A stretch of DNA of 64,000 bases, taken from assembly GCF_030867095.1 (NCBI RefSeq), contig NC_081835.1:41027892-41091891 (forward strand), read 5' to 3'. Shown in pieces: positions 1 through 11,337 of this stretch. A model generated the notes under the pieces. The model saw only the letters and a program-made list of their open reading frames with translations. It was not told the DNA's origin and ran no database searches. Each line of letters starts with the position of its first letter. Position 1 is the stretch's first letter. This DNA comes from Alligator mississippiensis. Its lineage: Eukaryota; Chordata; Crocodylia; Alligatoridae. Made by a program: the position numbers and the translations under genes.

Positions 1-322
1 CAGAAGATGACAGCGGTTTGTCAGGTGTTTGTGGCTCTGAATTTGCCTCACTTGACCTTCACAAGGTCCCTTCTGAGTCCAGCACCTCCTGCTCCTGGAG
101 ACAGGCCCAGGAAACAGCCTCAGTGGAAGAGGGTGCTGGTGGCAGGGAAGCCGCAGGGGCTGGGCCATGAGAGAAGGAGCTGGGGCTAGAGGTGGCCCAG
201 AGGGCTGCTTTGGCCTGAGCTGAGGCAGGAGGGTCAGAGCTGGGGTTGGCCTCCATATGGGGAACCGGGGGTTGTCCGTGGGATGAAGATCTCTCCCCAC
301 AGTCTCCAAGAGCCCCCCTCAC

Positions 323-460
323 CCGTCCCAACCTGGCTCTGGGGCACCTGGCACTGGGCACCAGGGGCCCTGACTCTACCCCTGTGGCCAGTCCCAGCCC
401 TGCCCCAAGCACTCGTGGGAGCAGGGCCAGGAGGAGCAGGGCCCAGACCAGGGCAGTCAT
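323..460 (-). other. Candidate first coding exon with signal peptide
   Basis: An ATG at 460-458 in a good Kozak context (GCACCATGA) opens a frame whose first residues, MTALVWALLLLALLPRVLGA, look like a signal peptide: a short start, a leucine-rich core and a small-residue cleavage site. The frame stays open for 133 codons to position 59. A splice-donor match (CGG then GTGAGG) lies at 323/322, which would give a 46-codon first exon. An octamer ATGCAAAT lies about 100 bp upstream on the same strand. The sequence is GC-rich, which favours chance open frames on both strands, and other frames here are open too. I do not recognise the protein. An immunoglobulin-type leader was considered because of the octamer, but the donor is in the wrong place and no V domain follows in view. 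It may be chance. Confidence 0.2.
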
Positions 461-562
461 GGTGCTGCAGGAGGGGAGCCCAGAGTGGAGGAGGGAAGCT
501 CAGCTCCTGGGGCAGTGGTCCTGAGCACCCCAGAGCAGGCCCTTGAACAGGATCGAATTGGG

Positions 563-570
563 ATTTGCAT
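563..570 (-). promoter_or_regulatory. Octamer motif ATGCAAAT (POU factor site)
   Basis: A perfect octamer reads on the minus strand, about 100 bp upstream of the ATG of the candidate signal-peptide exon. POU/Oct proteins bind this motif. An 8-mer like this occurs by chance about once per 65 kb per strand, so only its placement makes it worth noting. Confidence 0.2.
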
Positions 571-699
571 AGAGGGAGCATGCCAGGGGACGTCAGGACA
601 GATGAGAGAGCATGTGTACTTGTCTGTCCCTAGGCAGGCCTCCTTGTCTCTGCTAGGGAACCCTAGGCAAGCTCTTTAGGATTCACCATCACACTCCTT

Positions 700-1345
700 T
701 GGATGTGAGCATTGTTTGTGGTATATGGTATGTATCTTCAAGGGGCCAGCAAGTGGACCACCCAGTCTCTCCCCATGATGCCCTGTTGGTGCGGTTTGTG
801 GTGGTGGGTAGTTGTAGTTCTCCCTGCAAGATGTGAGCATGTGAGTTGATGAATCCTGGTGCTAATAAAGATAAAGCTGTTTACCACCCCACTGATCTCT
901 GCTGAATGGTGACTGGAGGATAGGGCCCCAAAGACATGGAGGTCTGAGTGAGTCCCCCATCCCTGGGACCCAGTGACAAACACTGTATGGTGTCAGAAGT
1001 GACCTGTCTCTCGGTCGAGTCACCAGCATCTTGATTAAGGGGGTTACAGCATTCATTCAAAGAAAAAAAATGGAGCATTTCAAACCTCCATCAACATTAT
1101 CCTTTATTGGAAATCTTGGGGAGATTGGAGGAGATGGGAACAGAAGCCTCAATTACACCTTGCAGTCAGAAAGGCTGAGGAAGAGGCAGAGGATTATAAA
1201 ATTGCAGTCATGCTTCGCTGCACTGGGGATAAAGCCCTAGAAGTTTACAACAGCATGCAAGGGGTGTTTTCTTGCAGTGATAGCAGACAAGAATAATGCA
1301 AACAATTCTACAGCTACCAGTCCTAGAGCTGTCACAGGGTCAAGA
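700..1345 (+). mobile_element. Ty3/Gypsy (mag-like) 5' end fossil: LTR end and gag start
   Basis: The gag start at 1069 (MEHFKPP...LSFIGNL) and the following segment with GDKALEVYNSMQ match the N-terminal gag of mag-clade Gypsy elements. About 80 bp upstream, TGGTGTCAGAAGTGA at 988-1002 looks like a primer-binding site. The sequence just before it, with AATAAA near 867, looks like an LTR that ends at about 982; its start near 700 is a guess. The copy is broken and truncated, with several breaks in the short gag part, and nothing recognisable of pol follows. Orientation is plus, opposite to the mag-like pol pieces elsewhere in the window. Confidence 0.5.
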
Positions 1346-2059
1346 TACATCTGGCCAGTATGCGAGCTTCACCCTGAGGTTCTCTCTTGAATGTCAGATT
1401 TCAGCAGCCTGAAGGTCAAAGGCCGAGCTCCCACCCCTCCCAGTGGGGACGGGTGAGACGGGCTGGTGGTGTGCCCTCTGTCCATACTGGCCTCGGGTTC
1501 CCTTCTCGGAGAGATTTTGCTGCTCTGAAATTTCTCCTTTTGTATTCTTCCCCCCCTCTGATGACTCTTCATCTTACTCAATCCTCCAGTTTGACTAGGT
1601 CACTCTTCATCCTTGGGCATTGCTGATTGGTTTCCCTGTGGTCAGAATACTGTTCACATTCTGTCCTGTCAGCGTATTCCTTTGTTTCCCAAACCCATCA
1701 CATGCACATATCTTAATTTGAGCTTTTTCTGGTCTTTCCTAATTTAGTCCATTTACCAAAACCAGAAATCCCAAGGGCTATGTAGTGGGCACTGTGACCT
1801 GGCCAACACAGTGGAGTCCCTTATTTCATTTTATGGAACAGTGTGGTACATGTTTTCAATTTCCCAGCCTGTGTATCTGCTTGCTGCTTGCCTGTGTCAG
1901 ACACAGTGGGTCTTGAAGGAAACTGAATCAACAACAGGCTTTTAGAAATCAATTAACCCTTGCCCTTGCCCTTGCCCTGGACTATTATTCTAATACATAT
2001 CTATTTTGCCTACAAGCCAACTCTGAAAAGCAAACCTCTAAAAATAATTTTCTAGCCAT
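1346..2059. other. No recognisable gene
   Basis: Unassigned sequence. It has a short (CCCTTG) run near 1959-1978 and T-rich, pyrimidine-rich stretches. The first part may be the decayed continuation of the Gypsy gag to the left. No conserved frame was seen on either strand. Confidence 0.4.
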
Positions 2060-2260
2060 TAATGTGGACCCACTGTGTTCATAGGGCCTTGTCTTTTATG
2101 TGGCACTGCTGCTCCATCTGCTTATTCTCATGCTGCTGCATGCGGCCCACCAGGGCTTCATAGATGTGGGTGTTGGAGCACCTACCCCAGGTAAACTGGC
2201 TCTAGACCTTGATGTCACCCCACAGCACCACAATGCCCACAGTTTCATTCTGGGACCTGT
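2060..2260 (-). pseudogene. Decayed Myb/SANT-like (trihelix) domain fragment
   Basis: On the minus strand one frame reads a tryptophan-containing start (LWGDIKV), then NTHIYEALVGRMQQ, then EQQCHIKDKAL. This order resembles the Myb/SANT trihelix domain of multicopy reptile and fish proteins and Harbinger-associated proteins (WGD..., N..IYE.I...M, ..QC..K.K.L). At least one stop interrupts the domain, and nothing else of the protein is clear, so it is a relic. It could be a degenerate host gene copy or a piece of a Harbinger-type transposon. The match rests on spacing of a few residues and is moderate at best. Confidence 0.35.
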
Positions 2261-2659
2261 TAGGCTCCTGGGATGCAGTGTGGCATCGGGGACACCAGCA
2301 TGGCTCCCTTGATGACTCTCAGGGGCTGCAGGAGAGAGTCCAGGTCTGCCAGGCCTTGGTGGGTGCCTGCAGCACACAGTGCAGGGCAGGGCATGGGACA
2401 GGCAGGCAGGTGGTAGGATTCAGCCAGGGGCCACTGCTGGGATCCATGCAGACTGCTGCAAGTGTCATGGGGACACTGCCGCAGGACGTGGCAGCCAGAA
2501 GCAGGGAAAAGGTGGCAAAGGCCCCCAGAGTCCCCTCAGAGTTTTAAAGGCCAAGCCGAGCCTTGGGGCTAGAGATGCTCCAAGCCCCGTGGCCCTGGGA
2601 CTAGCCTGAGAGTGGCACTCTCCTGGTGGGGCTAACCGAGAGCAAATTTGCTCCCAGTC

Positions 2660-2852
2660 AGCATCTACATGTGTTTTACTGTGCAGTAACTATGGGACAA
2701 TTAATTTGCTACCTGCATTTGCAGATAGCAAACTAACCACACAGCAGACTAATTTACTGCGCAATAAGCACTTTCATGTGTAAACAGTGATGCTTTACTG
2801 CACAGTAGATTAGTCTATTGCACGGCAAAGCGTCTCATGTAGACATACCCAC
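2660..2852. mobile_element. Palindromic MITE (GGTATGTCTACATG type)
   Basis: The segment is rich in inverted pieces such as TTACTGTGCAGTAA and TACTGCACAGTAGATTAG. It ends with CTCATGTAGACATACCC, the terminal motif shared, in either orientation, with the elements at 17993-18232 and about 48200-48348. The left terminus is less clear. It is probably a short Harbinger-like MITE; superfamily is inferred from terminal style only. Confidence 0.45.
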
Positions 2853-4688
2853 AGAACACTCAATTACTGTGTACTGAGGCACTGCACCTGAGCCACACTG
2901 CTGTGGCTAGCACTCAGCCCTGCTGCAGCTCCTGGATCTCAGCATGTCTTGCTGGCTGCTGCTTCTCTCTCGCTCCCTCTCTTGCTCTCTCCCTGGTGAG
3001 CAATTTCTTTGTGTGCAATCATAGCTAGGCTCCCCCTCTGCTTCTTTCCTTTTTCCACAGCAGCCTGATGGGAACAGTAGTTCCTGCCACAATGTTACAG
3101 TCCATTATAGCAGTAACACACTGGGGACAAGTGAAGACCAGTCCTTAGTAACTTTACCCTGCCTTTTTTACCTGACTTCGCACTTGACATGGTTACCTTT
3201 CACTGACTGATGTGCCAGCCTTCCCCACAAGGTGTCACCACCTGGTCAGAGATGCCATAGGAGACACTTGCTGGATGCAGGCAGTTGTTGGTGTCACTCA
3301 GTTTGAACTTCACTAAATCCAGGGGAGGAGTTAAACACAATTGGCCTCTACCCACCTTGGTTGTTTAAGCAGGGCTGAGTATTAAGCACAGCAACCCAGC
3401 GCTAATGTGGGGAACACCTGTCCCCAAGGAAGGAAGAATGAGTCTCAGTGTTTGCTACAGACAGATAGCAAGACTGTATGTGATCCCATCTGCCCTGCAT
3501 TGTGTATGACAGTCTCTGAGCTCTGTAGAGTATCCTGTACAGAACAAGTCAGCACCCCCAGCTATAGGGCAGAGACCAGGCTACCCTGCAACCACAGGTG
3601 AGAGGTACCATGGCAGGAGTCTGTGGCCAGTGTTGGCCCTGCCTCCTTCTGTGCATTTTCCCATCTCTACTGATGGACAGAAGCAATCAGATCTATTCCA
3701 TAGGCAAAGGGACTTCAGTAGATTTAGGGCAGAAGCCATATCCCCAGTGCAGCACTATGGTACTGTGAGAAAGAACTGCACTGCCTAGTGAATCCTTAAA
3801 CCTTAGCTTTAGGACCTGCTTCCTGATTGTTAGACTTCTCAGTCTGCCCAACACAGTGATGTAACTCACTGGTTCCACGTGTATCACATCCCCTGAAGGC
3901 CTGTGCCACATGGAGGATAACAAGCCTGGTCCTGCTACCATTAGCTGTGCCATAGATTTAAAAGGGATGGGTTCAAACCGTGAGAACAACCACCCTGAGC
4001 AAGTATGATCTGTAATAATATACTTAAAGACAGACTCATCAGGTGTCTATTACAAGGGGTCCCTGAAGGACATGTATGAATCCGACCTACTCAGCAGTGT
4101 GGGAAGGCTGCTCTGCTGATAGCTGTGCAGTAGTTTGCCTGTGGCTTTACATTAGTGTGTACATGCCATAGAAAGGCCAAGACCAGTCTGTGTCCAGAGC
4201 TGCCCCCTTAAGGAAATTGCCCCAGATCAGACTTGGTTTGAGTTGCAGGAACAAGTGGATGGAAAGCCAGCTGTGATGTTGCCTTGTACATAGATTGTCA
4301 ACCCCAGAGCCTTGCAAGGCTCCCTGATGCCACACAGGCTGTTGAAGGGTGTTTCCCTACTGCCCATTCTATGCATGCTTTTCTAGAAAAATATGTGAGC
4401 ATTAATTACAAATATGCAAACTGGCTTCTCCAGCACTTGGACTCCTTAGGAGATTAACATTAGTTCATTTAGAAGGTGCTGGGCCCAGATCAGGGTTTTG
4501 GGGGTTTGTTTGTTTTTTTGGAGGGGTGGGAGGATCTCTGTGGCTGACAGGATCAGACTGGCCCTGTCTGGCCTTGACCTCTAAGGCCAGCTCACTGCAT
4601 ATTCCACACAAGGTAATGACTAACTGTTTTGACTTTTCCCTATGAGAAACATCTCAGCAGTCTCAGCTTGAGTGGCATTTTGATCTTC

Positions 4689-4690
<2 letters not shown>
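2853..4690. other. No recognisable gene
   Basis: Mixed-composition sequence without a supported coding frame, RNA gene or transposon terminus. There is a pyrimidine/GA-rich patch at 2960-3000 and a T/G-rich run near 4497-4530. It may be unique host DNA or repeats too old to recognise. Confidence 0.4.

Positions 4691-4724
<34 letters not shown>
4691..4724 (+). repeat. (GATA)n microsatellite
   Basis: Just over eight perfect GATA units, followed after a short gap by degenerate GATG/GATA units near 4740-4752. Likely polymorphic between individuals. Confidence 0.95.
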
Positions 4725-4725
<1 letters not shown>

Positions 4726-5838
4726 GAGGGTATGTAGAGATGGATGGATAGCTAGAAAGAGAGCGCTGAGTATGGATAGCCAGGCAGCCTTTGTTGCACT
4801 GGGTGCTATAAAGGGCACCAGTCCATAGCACCATTTCAATATTCATGTTCATTTCAGTTATTATGCACTGCCCAATGGGTCCATTCTTCAGCAGCTCCTA
4901 AACCAGCCTTAGGAGCCCCTTCCTCCTCTGAGTCTGGGGTGACATGCTGACAATTCTTGCTGTGATGGGGATGATACGGTTGCACAGGAACAAGACAATG
5001 ACACTGTCTCTGGTAGTCAACGGGCCATGCCTAGTGTCTGCATACGAGGAAGGAGGAGAGCCCCCAAACAGCCTGTTTTTTAAGCATGAATGGGGGGGTC
5101 TCTGAGGATGCAGCTGAGGCTTCTTGTATGAATTGCCATCCTAGCAGGTGGGGAGTCAAAGTATGACTCCCCAAGAGATACAGAGCCTATGGGTTGGGAG
5201 TTAGGGGTACTAACCAAGCTGTGGGAGAGGGGCAGGGGTTGGGGGAAACCTAAATCTAGGGCTGGGTTAACGAAGAGCTATGGGCCAGGAATGAGTTGCT
5301 CTAGCAGAGCTGTTGGGAGTGGGCTGTCTAAATTGATGTGTGTAATTGTGTTTTCTCTCTTCACTGCTCCTGCCAAGCACTCTGTGGGAAAAATGGACAT
5401 GCTTGTTAAGAAGCCCCATCCTTTCCATCGCACCATGCAGCCCCCACCCCTGCACAGGCTATATCTGGCTGTTCCATTCTCCTGAGCCAAATAATTGCCA
5501 ATTGCGGGACAGCCTCACACCTGTTAGGCCCCTTTTGTGAAAGCCCATTGTTTTCCCCACTGGAAAGAGAGTGAGAGAGTTTGGGAACCAGAAACAGAGT
5601 TGCAAACAACCCTACTATCCTGCTTCTTGGGATACCTGTTCTCTTGAGCAGAGTTGGCAGAGTGCATGGCCCTGAGCACACAAGGATAGTCCAGCACTTC
5701 TGATCTCTCAACAAATGCCAGATCCTGCAGGCCTCTGACCCCACTGCTAGTGACTTCTTGCTGGGCCTCTGCTCAACAGGGACAGGGCTCCCTCCTCAGT
5801 GCAGGGTTAGCTAGGGTCTCTCTCCTCCCTCTCAGTTG
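4725..5838. other. No recognisable gene
   Basis: No supported coding frame or known repeat family. Several short overlapping frames occur on both strands but show no domain or signal sequence. Confidence 0.4.
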
Positions 5839-5846
5839 TACTAGCC

Positions 5847-6253
5847 CAGGGGCAGGCAAAGTTTGGCCCCCAGGCCAGATTGGGCCCATGGTGGACTACA
5901 TTTCCCAGCAGTCCCTGCCTGCATCACTGCAGCTGGTTTCCATGGAGACCCCAGCAGCAGCAGGGTGGTGACAGCACAGGGTCAGGGTTTCCATGGAGAC
6001 CGGCCCCAGCAGCTCTGGCAGGGTGCATGGCTGGGAGGGAAGCTGCTCCAGGGTTGGGGCTGCGATCTTGCAGCAGTGACAGTGTGGTCCAGAGCCGGGG
6101 CAGAACTGTGATCTCCATGGAAACCCTGGCCCCATGCTGTCACTGCCCCACCACTGCTGGGGTCTCCATGGAAACCAGAGGCAGAGACATAGGCAGGGGT
6201 GCTGGGAAATGGAGTCCCTCTGCTGGCCGGATCCACCATTTTGCCCATCCCTG
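5847..6253. mobile_element. hAT-type non-autonomous element (MITE)
   Basis: The ends are inverted: CAGGGGCAGGCAAAGTTTGG on the left and a right end whose complement reads CAGGGATGGGCAAAATGGTG. The element is flanked by an 8-bp target duplication, TACTAGCC at 5839-5846 and TTCTAGCC at 6254-6261, with one mismatch. Length 407 bp, CAG...CTG ends and 8-bp duplication are typical of hAT elements. The inside has several inverted copies of GGTTTCCATGGAGACC-like sequence, giving a strong potential to fold, and a GACTACATTTCCCAG motif near 5893. No transposase is present. Confidence 0.85.
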
Positions 6254-6261
6254 TTCTAGCC

Positions 6262-8164
6262 CCTTCTCTCCGCAACCCTGGGTTTCTCCTCTGGGCCAAA
6301 TGGGAATAACCTCTCCTGCCCCTGCCCCTTGCAAGTGGAAAGGGTCTCAGCCTCTCTGTGTTGGGGTGCATGCTGGCATACACTAATATCACCAGCAGGG
6401 GATGATACAGTCTGTAAAGGGTCTGCTGTAGAGGGTTTTACATTGAGCCTGTCCATGACCATCACTGCCTTATATTGGGGTGGGAGGGTGCAACATGGTC
6501 AGCTCAGCCTTTGCCCTCCTCTCATTATCAGCCCCTGCTCTTCAGGGAAATATTTCATTGCATCCCTGGGGCTGGTGCCCCTTCAAACCCTCCTATGCAG
6601 AGCTACCTCCCTGGCCGTCCCATTGCCCCTGTAAAGCCAGCCATCAGTTCTACAGTCCCCAGTGAATTCAACTGCCAAACCCTGGAGGGAAGGGATGAGC
6701 TCCTTTCACAGAAGCTGAATGTTGTAGTGGTCCCCCACTGCCCCTTAGCTGGTGCCAGCAGGGGAATGGGCCAGGGGTGGCCGAGCAGGACTGACACTGT
6801 TATTTCTACCTCAGAGCCCAGCTAGTGCCCAAAAGCAGCGAACCCATCATATTATGGGCTTCTACTGCTTTTTCCAGGTTCTTTGGGTTGGGTGGAGCAG
6901 GGTATCTCCTGACACAGAAGCCACATCATACCCTCAAAGATCTTGGGCTCTGCTGCCATGGAGAGAGGGATATTGCTGAGAAAGGTTGCCATCTGAGGAA
7001 GAAATCCCACAGGAAGGCAGACTGGCAGCCCCCGCAGGCAGCTGGAGCTCCCAACATGTTCCCAAGCTCAGCCCTCCCGCTTTGGAGCTGCAGCAAGGCC
7101 AGTAGGTGAGGAAAAGAAAGGAGTGGGTCTGCCCTGGGGCTGCAGCTAATCACTCACAGAAGGCCAGTGACGACCTGTGCCAGGTCACAGAGGGGCAAGA
7201 AAGGCAAGGTAGCACTTGGTCCCAGTGGCCTTCTCTGATGGGGCCAGGCAGTGGAAGCAAGAGTAGAGCAGGCCCCTCCTGACCCCACTCCCCAGCTGTC
7301 TGGACAGGAGATGGGCAAGCTGCCTGTGCATTCCTCTCTGCAGAGTTATATGACTCACTAGGACAAGGGCTGAGCCCTGCAGTGGGTACATTCCAGACTA
7401 TGAAGGGCCCATTATGCTCTTTGGAGCTGGGACAGTAGCTGGTGCATGGCCAAAGACAGATGTTTCTGAAATGAGAGCACCCATGCTTAGCTGCTTTCTG
7501 GCCCAGTCTAGATGGCAAAGCAGTCTTTGTGCTGGGAATTTCTGTCCAGGACATGACCTACACAGGCACAGTGATGGGGTATGCATGGCTGAACTAAATG
7601 CCACCTCCTTCTGCAAAGCCACCCTATCCCCACCCTTCCTACAGACTCCAAATCTTTCCCCCCTTCTGCACAAAGACTCCAGAACCTCTGTTCCTGATTC
7701 ACTTGCCCTCAGCTCAGCAACCAAGGCTACCTCAGATGAGGTCCCCTTGCCTATGTTAGGATGGCTCTGACAATTGAGGCTCCAGCCCTTTGCTCTGCTG
7801 CATCTCCAAGGCACCTCTGAGCAAATAGACACTGGAGCAGGCTGGTTTGGTACCTGAATGATGAGGTCTGGACAGCCACAGCCTTGAGTGCTGTAGCAGG
7901 AGACCCTTATTCCTGCTACTGAAAGGAAGCAAGAACAATGCTGTAGGAGGCAGGCTGGGGGAATGCAGCTTACAGAAAGCTGAGCTACAGAGCTTTGAGC
8001 AGCTCTGTCTGAGATTGAGAGCCCTTGTTGCTGATTTGACAGCATCTGAGCCTTGTTTTACAGGTAGTCAAGATGGGTGACCAGAGCGGGAGGAGCCTGA
8101 TAAGCCCCAGGCACAAGGCTAAGAGATCAGTGTGAGCCAGATCCCCAGCTGGGAAGGAGCACTG
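6262..8164. other. No recognisable gene
   Basis: GC-moderate sequence with many short open frames on both strands, including 215 codons on the minus strand at 7398-8045. None shows a domain, low-complexity signature or splice pattern I recognise. The long minus frame has an ordinary composition for non-coding DNA poor in TA-rich stops, so I do not call it a gene. Confidence 0.4.
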
Positions 8165-8345
8165 CAGTAAGCAGTATGTTGAATCCCTGGAGCAGATCCC
8201 AAAATAGTGGTGGGAGACTTTAATTGTGTCATGGATGGGGAGGATAAATTAGGAGGAGGCATAGGCCATGGAACAGGGTGGAGTTAAAAAAAGAGCTATA
8301 TAGTTTTAACCAGAATGACCATTGTGCATTTGTGGGTTATATAAA
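8165..8345 (+). mobile_element. Tx1/L1-type LINE fragment, endonuclease region
   Basis: The plus strand reads YVESLEQIPKIVVGDFNCVMDGED..., close to the conserved GDFNC..D..D motif of the apurinic-like endonuclease of Tx1/L1-group LINEs. It ends soon after in stops. It may belong to the same original insertion as the reverse-transcriptase part at 9605-10470, 1.3 kb downstream on the same strand. Confidence 0.5.
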
Positions 8346-8596
8346 TTAACATGCTAAAAGTTGGTCGGGTCATGGCCCAGGTGGCCCACCCTGTTCCACG
8401 GCCTATGGGAGGAGGGAGAAAGTATTCTGGGCTAGAAAGATTGGCAAGATTGCTGAAAGAACCCCAAGCTCAGTAATAGCTTATACCTGTGTGTTATTAT
8501 TGAAAGAATGGTTTGAGGGTAGAGTAAAGATCTTTTATGTGGCAGGCTTGCCTATCTTTGCCCAGTTCCTCAGGCTTAGAAAATTGTGAACGCTGA

Positions 8597-8823
8597 CCAA
8601 GGGTCAGCGACCACCCATAGCCACTGCTGGCAGCATCAGCAGCGGCCAGCAGGGATTGTGGACCACCTGCAGACGCCATCAGCACTACCAGTGGTGGGGT
8701 GGCGAGCGGCGACCGTACGCAAGTGCTGCCGACAGTGTCAGTGGCACCTTTTTGTAGGGGGTACACCACCATGTGCAGGGGGTGCATATGCACCCGCGTG
8801 CACCCCTTACGCGTTGCCCCTGA
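8597..8823. mobile_element. Possible hAT-like MITE, GC-rich
   Basis: The right end, read on the minus strand, begins CAGGGGCAACGCG, and the left end begins CAAGGGTCAGCG, a rough inverted match. The segment is much richer in CpG than its surroundings. No clear 8-bp duplication was found, so the boundaries are uncertain. Confidence 0.35.
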
Positions 8824-9026
8824 CAGAGCACCTGCTGTAGAAGCCATTTGCTTAGCTAGGGACAAAACACAGGGAACCCTTGCTGGACCCTACCCACTGG
8901 GAAGCATGAGTTCTCAGGCAAGGGGTTTCCATCTGGGAAGGGACACAGTGGATGGCCCCATCAGAGGGGGTTTATGCTACAGAGAGAGACTCCTCTAGAG
9001 GAGGGGGGTATTTGGGATTACCATAC

Positions 9027-9115
9027 ATTTTGGAGTGTTTATTAATTGCTTGCTGTGTCTTATATTTTGGAGTGTTTATTAACTGTTTATTGTGCTTTAT
9101 ATTTTGGGGTGCTTA
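9027..9115 (+). repeat. 37-bp tandem repeat, 2.4 copies
   Basis: The unit begins ATTTTGGAGTGTTTATTAA and occurs at 9027-9063 and 9064-9100, followed by a partial third copy. It lies in an AT-rich 8860-9470 stretch with an AATAAA at 9300. The stretch ends in CTGGGTTACA and could be the 3' part of an unrecognised LTR. Confidence 0.85.
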
Positions 9116-9604
9116 CCCATCGACTGCTGGGACATACTTACCCTCTGGGAATCCATGGGCAAGGTTTCTCTCGTGGGTCTTGGGGGACTGCTATACTTAC
9201 CTGTTTTGTTATTTGCTGACTTGAATATATTACATGTAAATATTTATCTTTATCACCTATCCAGTTTATTCTATCCTCTCCCCTTTTATTCTGCACCTGA
9301 ATAAACCATATATATAGTTAAGATATTGTGTCCTGGTCTTCCTCTATAGAGACACTGGAGAAGGGGGAAACTGCGAGCAAGCTGCAGTTTCCATCTCCAG
9401 CACATATGCCCTGCTGACCCTCCCCTTCTATTGGAGAGGGGGGGTACACAGTCTGGTACACCTGGGTTACATTTAGGTCTGTGGACCATGCACAGAGGAA
9501 GGGGAGGAATGGTCATCCTACCACTGCTATGGTCATGCTGCCACTGCTACCACTGGCCCCTGAGCCCAGTGGCTCAGTGCAAGTCAAAAAAGGATTATTG
9601 TAAA

Positions 9605-10470
9605 GGATTATTGTAATCAAGGATGAGAGCAAGCAGAAATATGTGAGCCAGGTGGAGACTGTGGAGACAGTGAGGCACTTTTATGAAAATCTCTACTCAG
9701 GGGAAATGATAGCAAGGAGCAAGCAGAGTTTCTGGGTGAATTGAAGTACAGGGTGCCAGAGGAGGAGAAGGAGGGGCTACAGAAACTTCTTGAGCTGGGG
9801 AACTGATACAGGCAGTGAACAACCTGAAAAAAGGGAAAACCCCCGGCTGTGATGGGCTGCCAGTGAAGTTTTATAAGGCCTTTTGGGACCTGGCAGGCCC
9901 TGACTTGCTGGAGGTGTTTCAAGCCCACAGAAAGGTGAAGTCAGAGTTTTGGGAGGGGTCTGTGATTTTGTTGTTCAAGAACGGGAAGAAGGAGGATTTG
10001 AAAAACTGGGTTATGGAACCCTGCTCAATACAGATTACAAATTCGTCAGTAAGCGCCAACAGAAAGGCTGGCAAGAGTGCTTCTGAACTTGATAGGCAAA
10101 GAGCAGACATGCACAATGACAAGGTGGCATATTACAAATTCACTTTTGTTAATTAGAGACACGTTAGATTTTTGCAAGCAGAGGAAAACAAAGGTAGCTT
10201 CACTGAACTTGGGTCTTGAGAAGGTGTACAACCATGTGACACACATTTTTTTGCGGCCTTAAGAGTTACGGGGTTACCATATTAGTTGAACCCAAGTAAC
10301 AAAACTATGTACAGTGGAGAAAGGACAAGGACTCCAATGAATAGGCACCTCAGCCATTCCTTTGCCATCTGCTCTCTCATGAGGAAGGACTGTCCTATGT
10401 GTCGTCAGTGTGTTTTGTGTTCGCTATGGAACCATTGGTGCAGAGGCTGCAAGAAAATAAGATGATGATG
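9605..10470 (+). mobile_element. Tx1/L1-type LINE fragment, reverse transcriptase
   Basis: Plus-strand pieces in order: GKTPGCDGLPVKFYKAFWDL (the RT entry of Tx1/L1-type LINEs), a KKEDLKNW segment, then IRDTLDFCKQRKTKVASLNL with LEKVYNHV, and finally FAMEPLVQRLQEN. These follow the known order of the RT fingers and palm. The frame changes several times and stops are present, so the copy is dead. It is cut on the right by a CR1 insertion at about 10471. A C-terminal part of the same LINE type reappears at 13985-14640 on the same strand. Confidence 0.65.
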
Positions 10471-11337
10471 TCTTCAAGCATGACAGGCTGGCAATACAGG
10501 CTGACTTGGCCAGGCTCACAAGGTGGGCGGACCTCAACCAGTTGTTGTTTAATATGTAGAAATGTAATGTTATTTCTCCATCTGGGGAGAAATAATCCAC
10601 AGTACACTTACAGGCTCGGCAGTGCTATGCTTGCTAGCACCACATCTGGATGAGACCTGGGTGTCATGATAGCCAACAAAGTAAATATGAGCCACCAATG
10701 CAATGCAGTAGTTGGCAGAGCTAATTAAACACTGGCATGCATCTACTGAGGCATCTCAAGCAAGGCTAAGGATGTCATCCTTCCTCTCTACTCAGCCTTT
10801 GTGAGGCCTCAGCTGGAGTTCTGCATCCAGTTCTGGGTGTCGCACTTCAGGAAGGATGTGGAGAAGCTCAAGAGAGTCCAAAGGAGGGCCATGCATATGA
10901 TTAGAGGCCTAGAGACCAGGTCATATGAGGAGAGGCTGAAAGACTTGGGACTGTTCAGCCTGGAGAAGAGAAGATTCAGAGGGGACTTGGTGGCAGCCTA
11001 TAAGTATATCAAGGGCGGACATCAGGGCCTGGGGGAGCATCTGTTCACCAAGGCCCCCCAGGGGAGGCCAAGAAATAATGAGCACAAGCTGATTGAAGAT
11101 CGCTTCAGGCTAGACATAAGGAAAAACTTCTTTACAAGTTGAGTGCTGAGGGTTTGGAACAGGCTCCCCCCAGAGGTGGTACAATCATCCACCCTGGCGA
11201 TCTTCAAAAAGCATCTTGACGCCCATCTTGCTGGGGTCATTTGATCCCAGCAGTCTGTTCTGCCCAAGTGCAGGAGGGCTGGACCTGATGATCTGTAAGG
11301 ACCCTTCCAGCCCCTAACAACTATGAAACTATGACTG
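10471..11337 (+). mobile_element. CR1 LINE, 3' part
   Basis: The segment encodes the end of CR1 ORF2 ([59 protein letters not shown]) and ends in the CR1 3' UTR with TGATGATCTGTAAGGACCC and a short ATGAAACTATGA tail. It is 5' truncated and has lost frame near its start. It lies inside the Tx1-type LINE and is therefore younger than that LINE. Confidence 0.88.

Noticed and set aside
323-460. Immunoglobulin V-gene leader, suggested by the octamer and leucine-rich leader
   Set aside because: No donor at the usual leader position, no V domain or recombination signal seen before the window edge.
59-581. Several overlapping open frames on both strands beyond the candidate exon
   Set aside because: GC-rich sequence keeps several frames open; only the ATG frame at 460 has a signal-peptide pattern with a donor.
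7398-8045. 215-codon minus-strand open frame
   Set aside because: No recognisable domain, no signal or splice context, and ordinary non-coding composition.
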